From assembly GCF_002886255.1 (NCBI RefSeq), contig NZ_KZ614149.1, forward strand, positions 1,798,001 to 1,862,000: a stretch of 64,000 nt of DNA, in the 5' to 3' direction. The DNA comes from Alteribacillus bidgolensis (GTDB lineage Bacteria > Bacillota > Bacilli > Bacillales > Marinococcaceae). Below the pieces are notes generated by a model, which did not search any database, had not been told where the DNA came from, and saw only the letters and a program-made list of their open reading frames with translations. A program made the position numbers and the translations under genes. How positions within the stretch are numbered: position 1 is the stretch's first letter; the number at the start of each line of letters is the position of its first letter. Shown one piece after another: positions 43,592 to 51,911 of this stretch.

Positions 43592-43811
43592 GGTCAATCC
43601 CTCCATCTGGAGAGATCCTGTTCCTCTCTACGTCAGCCAAGTGAGACGCAGGGGAAATGGACCTCCCTTTATTCTATTGCCAAATTCTAAAAGTTGTAAT
43701 CCCAGCCAGCCCATCCTGCTATATGGACAACTATCCAAATCCCCTCACCTCACTTTGTTATATAAAATGTTTCGACTGACTTTAAGGTGTCACAAAAATA
43801 AATGATGAAAT

Positions 43812-43848
43812 ACTAAAAGCACGCCCTCCTGTGAATGGAAGGCGTGCT
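43812..43848 (-). terminator. Expression-platform terminator of the M-box
   Basis: Minus-strand stem GCACGCCTTCC / GGAGGGCGTGC with a 7-base loop, followed by TTTTAGTATTT. It lies between the M-box core and mgtE, 220 bp before the coding region. Confidence 0.85.
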
Positions 43849-43861
43849 CTCTTTGACAAAT

Positions 43862-44034
43862 GCAATACAAAACACAGCCCCATTCGTAGAGCTTTAGCAC
43901 TGCACGGCATAGGGCCCAAAGCCCAGCTGCATTAAAAACCACCTTATATCGATGGTTTCTGTTGACCCATTGGCGTCTTTGGACATTTTTGGGCAGCAGC
44001 GTTTCTCCGTACAGGAGCCTCACCTAACGAGGTT
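43862..44034 (-). ncRNA. M-box (ykoK leader) magnesium riboswitch
   Basis: On the minus strand the conserved M-box blocks occur in order: CGTTAGGTGAGGCTCC, CGCTGCTGCCCAAAAATGTC, AAAGACGCCAATGGGTCAAC, GGTGGTTTTTAATGCAGCTG, then CCTATGCCGTGCAGTGCTAA and AGCTCTACGA. This is a close match to the B. subtilis mgtE leader. High Mg2+ should favour the downstream terminator. Confidence 0.92.
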
Positions 44035-44068
44035 ACTTTTACATATCTATTCTATTAGTACATGGTAG

Positions 44069-44098
44069 AATATAACGTCATATGCATGCATATGTCAA
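44069..44098 (-). promoter_or_regulatory. Sigma-A promoter of the M-box/mgtE transcript
   Basis: Minus-strand TTGACA (44098-44093), 18-bp spacer, TATATT (44074-44069). The -35 is followed by the palindrome ATATGCATGCATAT. Confidence 0.7.
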
Positions 44099-44131
44099 TT
44101 ACCTGCGGATTAATTTTTATAAAGATTATAT

Positions 44132-45307
44132 TTAAGTACCCGGGACTTTTACTTTCTCTGGTTTCTTTTTCTTACCATACACTTTTGTTGTTAAATACGG
44201 CGCATAAAGGAATAACAATATACCAATGGACGTTGATAATAAAATAAAAACACTGCTGAAAGCCATAATTTCTGCTGCTGCAAGACTAGCAATAATAATG
44301 GAAAACTCGCCTCTTTGCGTAAAGGACAGCCCTGCTCGAAAAGATACTCTAGCAGAAAGACCATACATCCTTCCACCCGCCATTCCTACAAACAGTTTAG
44401 CCACTACAGACCAAATTAATAGCGCCGTTAACAGCAATGGCCAAGATATTCCGTTTCCAACATCTATTTGGGTGCCGAACCAAAGAAAAAATAGCGGCAA
44501 GGTTAATTCGCGAACAGGTAATACGAGCGGCTCCATCTTGCTGCTTTTTTTTGATTCAGCCAGCATAATACCGGCAAGAAACGCTCCCAGTACTTCTGAT
44601 AAATCCAAATAAATAGCAAGACCGCTATAAGTAAAAGCAATTCCAATAATAAGTAAATGAAATATGTCTGACCCGGCATTACGTTCTATAAATCTAGAAA
44701 GTTTTAAAAATACCAGTCGTCCTAAGATAATGGCAAAAATGATAAGAAGAACCACTTTTCCAAGCAGCCAGGAAAATTCAAATCCATTCAAACCTTCGCC
44801 AGTACTTAGACCAGCAAGAACAGCTACCATAATTGGAGCTGCTAAATCCTCAAAAATAAGAACACCAAGTATAAATTCCGATTCTGGATTAGCCGTCCGT
44901 TTCGTGTTCTCCATCATTTTCATCGTGATCGATGAACTTGTTGCATATAATACTCCTCCAATAAACAGAGCAGATAATGCATCTAGGCCAAATAACACAC
45001 AAATCATCACAGATAATACAAAATTTAAAAACAGATCAAGCGTACCAGCAGGCGTCACTCTCTTTGCGATTCCTGCCAGCTGCTTGATCGGAAATTCCAT
45101 TCCCAGCATGAAAAATAAAAGTACAATTCCGATTTCTCCGGTAAAGTATAAAATTTCAGAATCGGCTAACAGGCCACCTACTGCGATACCTACAATAATA
45201 AATAATAAAACATCAGGAATTTTCGACCTCAAGCCAATAAATCCAATGGCAAACATCGCTAGAAGAATAAGCCCTGCCGCAAATAATTCTGGCACATGAG
45301 CTTCCAC
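44132..45307 (-). CDS. khtU: K+(NH4+)/H+ antiporter KhtU/AmhT-type subunit
   Basis: 391 residues with 12 membrane helices of the CPA2 (KefB) family. Motifs include EIGIVLLFFMLGMEFPIKQL, ATSSSITMKMM, GVLIFEDLAAPIMVAVLAGL and QRGEFSIIIASLA. It starts at GTG 45307, 3 bp after the khtT-like gene, with a purine-rich site inside that gene. The two-gene layout equals KhtTU of B. subtilis and AmhMT of alkaliphilic Bacillus, which export K+ (or NH4+) at high pH. It lacks its own RCK domain; the partner supplies it. Confidence 0.88.
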   Translation of the reverse strand: MEAHVPELFAAGLILLAMFAIGFIGLRSKIPDVLLFIIVGIAVGGLLADSEILYFTGEIGIVLLFFMLGMEFPIKQLAGIAKRVTPAGTLDLFLNFVLSVMICVLFGLDALSALFIGGVLYATSSSITMKMMENTKRTANPESEFILGVLIFEDLAAPIMVAVLAGLSTGEGLNGFEFSWLLGKVVLLIIFAIILGRLVFLKLSRFIERNAGSDIFHLLIIGIAFTYSGLAIYLDLSEVLGAFLAGIMLAESKKSSKMEPLVLPVRELTLPLFFLWFGTQIDVGNGISWPLLLTALLIWSVVAKLFVGMAGGRMYGLSARVSFRAGLSFTQRGEFSIIIASLAAAEIMAFSSVFILLSTSIGILLFLYAPYLTTKVYGKKKKPEKVKVPGT

Positions 45308-45310
45308 TCT

Positions 45311-45802
45311 TTAGTCCGCCTCCCCCTCTGCTAATTCTTCAAAATCCGAAATCTGGCTGTTTTTACCCACTACCATGACGGTGTCTCCAACTTGAAGGGT
45401 TTCCTTCACTCCTGGACTTGCGATTACTTCATCATTTCGAAAAATACCGACTATAGATACACCCGTTTTCTTTCTTACTTCTGCTTCTCCAATTGTTTTT
45501 CCAGCAAAGGTGGTTCCTTCTTTTAAACTGATCCATTCCACTACAATTTTGCTTTTGAACAATTTCATTTTATCGCTGTCAACTGGCTGAAAGACTGCGC
45601 CAAGAAGCTGGGCACCTAATTCACGTGTTTCATCTGACGTAAGTTCCATGGAAAAATCCGCCTCGTCTTCGTCCGGATCTTGAAAAAAGTACAATTCCCG
45701 TTTACCAGTATGATGTGTTACGAGCACAACCATGCTTCCTTCAGCCGTTAAAAACGACATTTTCTTCCCAATCCCTGGTAAATCTGCCATTTTCACTTCC
45801 AC
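45311..45802 (-). CDS. khtT: KhtT/AmhM-type regulatory subunit (RCK-C domain)
   Basis: 163 residues, cytoplasmic. The N-terminal part (MADLPGIGKKMSFLTAEGSM) is followed by a C-terminal TrkA-C/RCK-C domain (GKTIGEAEVRKKTGVSIVGI ... LQVGDTVMVVGKNSQISDFE). KhtT controls KhtU and, in B. subtilis, binds c-di-AMP. The start GTG 45802 is supported by GGAGAGA; ATG 45790 is also possible. Forms an operon with the downstream antiporter. Confidence 0.87.
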   Translation of the reverse strand: MEVKMADLPGIGKKMSFLTAEGSMVVLVTHHTGKRELYFFQDPDEDEADFSMELTSDETRELGAQLLGAVFQPVDSDKMKLFKSKIVVEWISLKEGTTFAGKTIGEAEVRKKTGVSIVGIFRNDEVIASPGVKETLQVGDTVMVVGKNSQISDFEELAEGEAD

Positions 45803-45975
45803 AAAACTCTCTCCTTTTTTCTTGTCATTCTTCTAATATTGTATAGCAGTTTATGCTTTCTGAACAGAAAACTTCCGTTGTAATGTTCACTAGAATGCCA
45901 TGCCATTTAGCTTGTCAAAAACTTGCTTTTCTCCTAAAGTATTTCTTGGATACCCGATTTCAAGGAGGAAACAGA

Positions 45976-46632
45976 ATGGAAAATAGTTATACGTATAAAT
46001 CTCCACAAACCCTTTCTAAATGGGTGATCACCTTTATCATTATTAGTCTAATATTTTCAATAGCTTCTATTATCGGCAGTATGATTGAATGGAATACATA
46101 CAACCAATACAGCGCCAGTGACACCTTTGAGAACTTGGCACCGCAAGATATGGCCAAGGTAGCTGCGGTAGCAGTTGGCGTCCATCTCCCCAAAACCTTT
46201 TTCTTTATCGTATCCATTTTAATCTTTCTTATATGGATATACAGAGTTCACCAAAATGGAAGGGCATTACAGCTAGATGGTTCTATTTATGCCCCTGGCT
46301 GGTCTGTTGCTTTTTATCTTATTCCCCTGGTGAATTTAGTGCTCCCATTATTATCCTTGCTTCATTTACATAAAGGCGGAGCAAAACGGGCTGATATACA
46401 AAAAAGCGAAGAACCACCAAAAGTCTGGCTGATCTATGCATGGTGGATCCTATTTTGGAGTTCTTATTTATTATCTATCCCAGGCAACCTTGGGGCCGAA
46501 GAGGAAACATTTGCACAGCTTAAAGGAGAAATACCTTCTTTTCTAGCATCTGAAGTGATATATTTTATAGCAGGAGTATTTCTTATTTTTATCGTTAAAA
46601 AAGTAACAAAAGTTCAAGAAAAAGCCGCATGA
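45976..46632 (+). CDS. DUF4328 membrane protein
   Basis: 218 residues with five to six membrane helices. The mid-section WIYRVHQNGRALQLDG, then YAPGWSVAFYLIPLVNLVLP is the DUF4328 pattern. ATG 45976 follows AAGGAGGAAACAGA; the longer frame from 45853 has no ribosome site. Function unknown. The following LCP gene begins 25 bp later, so the two may be cotranscribed. Confidence 0.78.
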   Translation: MENSYTYKSPQTLSKWVITFIIISLIFSIASIIGSMIEWNTYNQYSASDTFENLAPQDMAKVAAVAVGVHLPKTFFFIVSILIFLIWIYRVHQNGRALQLDGSIYAPGWSVAFYLIPLVNLVLPLLSLLHLHKGGAKRADIQKSEEPPKVWLIYAWWILFWSSYLLSIPGNLGAEEETFAQLKGEIPSFLASEVIYFIAGVFLIFIVKKVTKVQEKAA

Positions 46633-46657
46633 CCCCGGCTTTGCAAAAGGAGCTGCC

Positions 46658-47587
46658 TTGCAAATGTGGAAAGCTGCGCTCATCATTTTTCTTACTGTGT
46701 TTTTTGCCGTCGTCGCAGCAGGAGCAGGTTACGCTTATTATCTTTACAACGAAGCATCTGAAAACGTTGAAAAAATGAATCAAAATTATACAGAAGAAGT
46801 TGGAATACCTGTAGAAGCGAGAAGAAATTCTCTTCGCGGCTCTGTGTCTTTTTTGATTGCCGGGATTGGCGACCGTCCCGGTGAACCAGGATTGGCGGAT
46901 GTTATTATGGCCGTTTCTATTAACCCAGACGATGAATCGATGCTGTTGTTTAATATTCCAAGAGACACTCAGGTTTCCATACCGGGGCGTAACAAACCGG
47001 AGAAAATAAACCATGCATACAGCTATGGAGGAATGAAGCTAGTAAAAGAAACAGCGGAGCAAAAACTGCAGCATTCTTTTGATTTTGTCATGGAAGCAAA
47101 CATGCAAGGTTTTCAAGAAATAGTTGACACGCTCGGTGGTGTGGAAGTAGATAATGCATTTGCTTTTTCCCAAAATAATGTAGGCAATACGAAAACCCAT
47201 CATTATGACAAAGGACTGATCGAACTAAACGGAGAACGTGCGCTTGATTATGTGAGGATGAGAAAAAAAGACCCACGTGGTGATCTAGGAAGAAACGAGC
47301 GGCAGCAGCAAGTCCTTAAAGCACTTTTGCAAAAAACCCGTTCCGTGGAGAACCTGCTTAACGGACAAGACATGTTAAATATACTTGGGGAAAATGTAAA
47401 AACTAACATGACGATGGACGATATCCGAACCTTATTCACAAGCTATCGATCCGCTTTAAATTATACGCGCTCTTTTGAATTAGAAGGTGAAAATGATACC
47501 CAAGACGGGGTCAGCTATTATCTTGTGTCCGAACAGGAATGGCAAAAAGCATCCCTGCGCCTTGAAAATCATCAAAAGAAACAGTGA
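46658..47587 (+). CDS. LytR-CpsA-Psr (LCP) family wall-polymer ligase
   Basis: Transfers wall teichoic acid or another anionic polymer from lipid carrier to peptidoglycan, on the outer face of the membrane. About 308 residues: one N-terminal anchor (WKAALIIFLTVFFAVVAAGA), then the LCP core with Arg/Asp motifs (GLADVIMAVSINPDD, LLFNIPRDTQVSIPG, NGERALDYVRMRKKDPRGDL, GRNERQQQVLKALL). TTG 46658 (AGGAG at 5 bp) or ATG 46664 are the possible starts. Followed by a strong terminator. Confidence 0.9.
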   Translation: MQMWKAALIIFLTVFFAVVAAGAGYAYYLYNEASENVEKMNQNYTEEVGIPVEARRNSLRGSVSFLIAGIGDRPGEPGLADVIMAVSINPDDESMLLFNIPRDTQVSIPGRNKPEKINHAYSYGGMKLVKETAEQKLQHSFDFVMEANMQGFQEIVDTLGGVEVDNAFAFSQNNVGNTKTHHYDKGLIELNGERALDYVRMRKKDPRGDLGRNERQQQVLKALLQKTRSVENLLNGQDMLNILGENVKTNMTMDDIRTLFTSYRSALNYTRSFELEGENDTQDGVSYYLVSEQEWQKASLRLENHQKKQ

Positions 47588-47612
47588 CCGATTTATGTCA
47601 CTGTTTTTTATA
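47579..47612 (+). terminator. Terminator of the LCP gene
   Basis: Stem AACAGTGAC / GTCACTGTT followed by TTTTTAT, overlapping the stop codon. Confidence 0.85.
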
Positions 47613-47637
47613 AAAACTTACAAAAACGCTTTATCGC

Positions 47638-48031
47638 TTAGCTGCAATAGTTCACACTATCCTTGTCTAAAATTTCATCCGTATCCTTATCAATAATAAA
47701 TTCGCAGCCTTTACAAAAAGCGTTGTCACTTTCGTTCAGAATATTAATAACAAATGTTTTTGTTTTTTCTTCAACATTCTTCATTGTATAACGGGTTAAA
47801 TGTAACCTTGTTCGAGGTGTCCTTCCCCCTGTCAAATGGCGTTGAGATATACTAACCGCTAACTCTCAATCAACCGCAAAAATCTAATTCATCAATGTTT
47901 AAAGTACGAGAGTCGTAAAAAAAATAAATACTAATGACTACAGCTACTACTGATATAAAGGCAATAACCATCCATTTTTTATAGGCAACCTTCTTTTTAA
48001 CATTGTTATGATCCCTCTTTTTAAAAAACAT
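47638..48031 (-). pseudogene. Small membrane-anchored protein in two frames (possible frameshift)
   Basis: The 5' frame (ATG 48031, GGAG close by) gives a basic N-terminus, one helix (WMVIAFISVVAVVISIYFFY) and ends IDELDFCG at 47870. The next frame is open immediately after, reading ELAVSISQRHLTGGRTPRTR, LHLTRYTMKNVEEKTKTFVI and a Cys-containing end (DNAFCKGCEFIIDKD) to 47638. Neither half has a good separate ribosome site downstream, so one gene with a frameshift near 47868 is plausible. Family not recognised. Two overlapping small genes is the alternative. Confidence 0.4.
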
Positions 48032-48492
48032 TTCTCCATATTTAAACTCCCATATAAAAATACACTGCCCCATTACTTAAGATGCTGAACTCCCCTGTGC
48101 TTGTTGCTCTTTTAGAATGTACCATATGTAAACTTTATTCCAATTCGTTTAATGCTTATAATTTAAATACAGTATATATAACAGAGGACAATGCGGTGAA
48201 CCGCAGTACCTCAAAGACATATTCAGTCAAAATCTTTTTCATAACCTGTATAACCCCGTTAGAGGCAGCAGCCATAACCGTTTTTTATTGATGAATAATA
48301 TACCAATAGCAAACGTTCTAGATTTAACAAGAAACGTTTCCAAAGTACCCCCATTAACTAAAATATGTTCCTATTAATGAAGTAATCTTTTACAGGTTAG
48401 TGACAGCAATAGACATTACTACCTTTGTTAAAGTAATATTCATTAATGAATGTACCTTTTCCCTGATATAAAATAAATGAAGGGTGATAAAT

Positions 48493-49728
48493 ATGGACGT
48501 GGAAAATAAGCAAGTAAAATCATATAAAAAGATAGTTGTACTTGGCGGGGATGGGTTTTGTGGTTGGCCTACAAGTCTTTACCTGTCAAACTTAGGGCAC
48601 GATGTTGTCATTATTGACAATCTTTCGCGCCGAAATATTGACAATGAACTGGAAGCAGAATCCTTAACTCCTATTCAGCCAATGGGCATCAGATTAACAG
48701 CTTGGGAAGAAGTTTCAGAAAAAAAGATCGGATTTTATAATATTGACATTGCTGTTGAGTATGACGAACTGCTGCAGATAATTAACAAGGAGCAGCCTAA
48801 TGTTATTGTACATTTTGCTGAGCAACGGTCTGCACCCTATTCGATGAAGTCTCCAAAACATAAGCGCTATACCGTTAATAATAACTTAAATGCGACTCAT
48901 AACGTTCTATGCGCTATCGTGGATTCAGGGTTCGATATTCATCTTGTCCATTTAGGAACAATGGGGGTTTATGGCTATGGTACGGCTGGAATGAAGATTC
49001 CTGAAGGTTATCTCGACATCGAAGTTCAAACAGAAACCGGAGAACGAGTGGAACAGCAAATTCTATATCCAACCAATCCCGGTTCCATTTATCACATGAC
49101 CAAGTCACAAGATCAACTGCTTTTCCATTATTACAACAAAAATGACAATGTAAGAATTACGGACCTTCATCAAGGAATCGTTTGGGGCACCAATACAAGA
49201 GAGACAAAACTTGATGAGAGGCTAATCAATCGTTTCGATTATGATGGGGACTACGGCACAGTATTAAATCGCTTTTTAATGCAGGCGTCCATTGGCTATC
49301 CTATTACCGTTCACGGAACAGGCGGCCAGACACGTGCATTCATTCATATTCAAGATACAGTTCGTTGTATTCAGCTGGCGATAGAAAACCCACCCCATCG
49401 CGAGGAGAAAGTAATGATATTTAATCAGATGACCGAAACTCACCAAATTAATGACTTGGCCAGACTTGTCAGCGAGATTACTGGTGGAGAAGTGGCATAC
49501 GTTTCTAATCCACGTAAAGAGGCTGCTGAAAACGACCTGCATGTAGAGAATAATCTTTTCCTATCAAAAGGTTTAGAGCCTGTTACTCTGGATGAGGGGT
49601 TATTTCAAGAAGTTACTGACGTGGCGAAAAAGTATAAACATCGTGCTGATGAATCAAAGATCCCTGCAAAGAGTACGTGGACAAAAGAACAACAGCCAGG
49701 CATTCCAAGGGGATTAACAAATAAATAA
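48493..49728 (+). CDS. sqdB: UDP-sulfoquinovose synthase-like SDR enzyme (SqdB/Agl3 family)
   Basis: 411 residues. Forms UDP-sulfoquinovose from UDP-glucose and sulfite in known members; the product feeds sulfolipid or sulfosugar synthesis. NAD motif GGDGFCGWPTSLYLS is at residues 18-32; DNLSRRNIDNEL, VHFAEQRSAPYSM, LGTMGVYGYG, SIYHMTK (catalytic Tyr and Lys), ITDLHQGIVWGT, RFDYDGDYGTVLNRFLMQA and HGTGGQTRAFIHIQDTVRC are all SQD1-like. No SqdX-type glycosyltransferase is adjacent; a GtrA-like protein follows. ATG 48493 has AAGGGTG upstream. The 400 bp before it hold no clear gene. Confidence 0.88.
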   Translation: MDVENKQVKSYKKIVVLGGDGFCGWPTSLYLSNLGHDVVIIDNLSRRNIDNELEAESLTPIQPMGIRLTAWEEVSEKKIGFYNIDIAVEYDELLQIINKEQPNVIVHFAEQRSAPYSMKSPKHKRYTVNNNLNATHNVLCAIVDSGFDIHLVHLGTMGVYGYGTAGMKIPEGYLDIEVQTETGERVEQQILYPTNPGSIYHMTKSQDQLLFHYYNKNDNVRITDLHQGIVWGTNTRETKLDERLINRFDYDGDYGTVLNRFLMQASIGYPITVHGTGGQTRAFIHIQDTVRCIQLAIENPPHREEKVMIFNQMTETHQINDLARLVSEITGGEVAYVSNPRKEAAENDLHVENNLFLSKGLEPVTLDEGLFQEVTDVAKKYKHRADESKIPAKSTWTKEQQPGIPRGLTNK

Positions 49729-49901
49729 TTTTTAATTAGGTTTTCTATACTTATCAATAACGTGACTTTTTATTGATTACCTAGAGATAAGACTGTCTCC
49801 TTTAGTTAGCATGAATGGAAAACCTTAAGTTATAGAATGAAACCATCCAATGTCTATCCTTTAAATGTGAGGCAATTATTTTAACATTGGAGGATATAGA
49901 A

Positions 49902-50336
49902 GTGAAAAAGCGAGTTTTCCAATTCAGTTCAATTGGTATTTTAAATGCAGCAATTGACATTGTAATATTGAATCTTTTCCTATGGATCTGGCCTACTTCC
50001 AATAACACGTTGTTATTCATCTTTAATTCTCTTGCCTACTTTTGCGCTATTACAAATAGTTACTTCTGGAATTCACGGTTTACTTTTTATCACTTTTCAG
50101 ATTTTGGATGGAAAGAAAAGGCTTTTTTTCTTTTACAAGCTTTAATAGCTTGGATGATTAACAATTTATTTTTTATAGGAATATTAAATTTGTTTTATAC
50201 CCAAGATCTCTTAAGTCTTCCCTCTTTTGTTTTTCAAAACATTTCAAAGGGATTAGCAATGTTCTTATCTTTTACTGGAAGCTTTTTTATGATGAAACAC
50301 GGGGTTTTTCGTTATAGAAAGAGTGAAAAACTTTAG
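49902..50336 (+). CDS. GtrA-like four-helix membrane protein
   Basis: 144 residues with four membrane helices; GtrA signature residues appear in FSSIGILNAAIDIVILNLFL and the NSYFWNSRFTF motif before helix three. GtrA proteins help move polyprenyl-linked sugars across the membrane. GTG 49902 follows TTGGAGGATAT. About 170 bp after sqdB in the same direction; a shared sugar pathway is inferred from position only. Confidence 0.82.
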   Translation: MKKRVFQFSSIGILNAAIDIVILNLFLWIWPTSNNTLLFIFNSLAYFCAITNSYFWNSRFTFYHFSDFGWKEKAFFLLQALIAWMINNLFFIGILNLFYTQDLLSLPSFVFQNISKGLAMFLSFTGSFFMMKHGVFRYRKSEKL

Positions 50337-50424
50337 TCTATGTATAAACAAGCTGCTATCACTTCATTGTAAATGGAGATGCTCATAATATCCATATATA
50401 GTGGGTGCCAAAAGGAATACAATT

Positions 50425-50457
50425 AAAAACCAGGCCCGAAATGGGACCTGGTTTTTA
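50425..50457. terminator. Bidirectional terminator between gtrA-like and PrsA-like genes
   Basis: Stem AAAACCAGGCCC / GGGACCTGGTTTT with A and T runs on both sides; it can serve both converging genes. Confidence 0.85.
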
Positions 50458-50461
50458 AATA

Positions 50462-51274
50462 CTATAAGTTGACAGTAATGTCAGCACCTTCACGAAGCTC
50501 CTCAATAAGCGATTGAGTTACTTCCCCTTCTTTTTGCATTTTTACTTGTTCTTTAAGATCTGGTTTTACTTCATCAAAAGATGGGACTTCTGCTTCCTCT
50601 CCACCCATTTGCTCTTGTTGAGCTGTCATCTGATCGTAAGCTTCCTCCAGTTCTTCTTCAGTTGGTTCTATGTCACCAGTCTCATCAGCAATAAGCTGAT
50701 CTACTTCTACTTGGGTTTCAACTTGAGACAATACCTCTTCCTCACTCATACCTTGTTCTTCTATGGCAGCCATAAACTCCTCTTCTGATTCAACCCCGTT
50801 TTGCTCTACTAATTCATCCAATGTTTCATCAATATCTTCTTGTGAAGCATCAAAGCCACGATTATCTGCCTCCTGGGTTAGAAGTTTAGTACCAACCAAA
50901 CTCTCTGCAATTTGTTCTTTTAATTGAGTTTGGTCAACTTCTTCTCCGGTCATTTGTGATTGCATGGCCGCTTGCTGAAATTGGCTTTCATATGTAGACT
51001 CAAACTCTTCTTTTGTTATTTCTTCCCCATTTACTTCTGCCACTACGTCAGGAGTTCCTTCTAAGTCAGGTTCGGGCATTTTTGCCTGTTCAGCATCTTC
51101 TTCGCCTTCTTGAGTTGCATTACCTTCTCCCTGTTCGCTATCGCCAGCAGACTCTTCTTCCTGCGTATTTGGCTCCTCAGAATTATTTCCAGCTGTTTCA
51201 TCCTCACTATTGCATGCAGCTATAACAGGTACAGATACAGCAAGGGTTAAACTTAATAACCATTTTTTACTCAT
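50462..51274 (-). CDS. SurA/PrsA-N-like acidic lipoprotein
   Basis: 270-residue exported lipoprotein; signal MSKKWLLSLTLAVSVPVIAA with Cys21. Residues 25-70 are an extremely Glu/Asp-rich disordered linker. The remainder is a SurA N-terminal-type chaperone domain (EVNGEEITKEEFESTYESQF ... LTQEADNRGFDASQEDIDET). No parvulin rotamase domain is present, so it is a chaperone-like PrsA relative rather than a PPIase. Acidity fits a halophile's exported proteins. Confidence 0.8.
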   Translation of the reverse strand: MSKKWLLSLTLAVSVPVIAACNSEDETAGNNSEEPNTQEEESAGDSEQGEGNATQEGEEDAEQAKMPEPDLEGTPDVVAEVNGEEITKEEFESTYESQFQQAAMQSQMTGEEVDQTQLKEQIAESLVGTKLLTQEADNRGFDASQEDIDETLDELVEQNGVESEEEFMAAIEEQGMSEEEVLSQVETQVEVDQLIADETGDIEPTEEELEEAYDQMTAQQEQMGGEEAEVPSFDEVKPDLKEQVKMQKEGEVTQSLIEELREGADITVNL

Positions 51275-51911
51275 TTTGATACTCCTTTACTATTCATATT
51301 GACGGTCAGTGTAACATATCCCTACCAAAATATAACAACATCTAAAGGAACATTTCACATAATATTTCATTTTTTTGGTCTGAGGATATTTCCCTAAATC
51401 AAAATTTGATAACAGCATCCTAAAAGAACGATTTGCTAAACAACTCTGGAGCTTATGGGCAATATTAGTCAGGCTATAGAAGATGACTTGTGCAAAAACA
51501 TAGTGAGAAGCATGGAGAGGATTGTGTAGAAGATGTCATGCCAAAACATCAGCATAGAACTTTAACAAGAAACCCTGGAAGAAAGACATCTTTCCCTTTC
51601 CAAGTTTTTATTATGGAAATTGTTTATTTAGACAAAAATAAGGAAAAAGAAAAATTGTAAAGTACTAATAAAATTAACATTGAGGAACTGCTGTTATTAA
51701 AATCCTAGAACAAAAAACAACGTGTTACTCACCTATTTAGAGATAACAAGACCTTGAATTAAAAAAAACAGAGCTTCTCGCCGAGTCCTAATACTGAATG
51801 TTAGTTTTTCTTATACTGTTTACCATTAAATCTTAAAACAGAATAATAAAAAAACACTATACTTTTCATTTGGAGGTGAATTCCTTACCCATTTATGGAG
51901 TAAGGAGCGCT
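51275..51911. other. Gene-poor region with decayed sequence
   Basis: About 600 bp. Short frames at 51415-51660 (for example MGNISQAIEDDLCKN and GEDCVEDVMPKHQH) are broken by stops and could be debris of a lost gene, family not recognised. A decayed TA-element follows at 51758. The CNNM-type gene leader is at the right end. Confidence 0.35.
51758..51830 (+). repeat. Decayed TA-type intergenic element
   Basis: Reads AAAAACAGAGCTTCTCGCCG, then AGTCCTAATA and TAGTTTTTCTTATACT, aligning loosely to the left arm, loop and TTGCTTATACT part of the elements at 30683 and 38371. Borders unclear. Confidence 0.4.

Noticed and set aside
43790..44023. A 77-codon minus-strand frame
   Set aside because: It lies wholly inside the M-box riboswitch and its terminator; the conserved bases are RNA structure, not codons.
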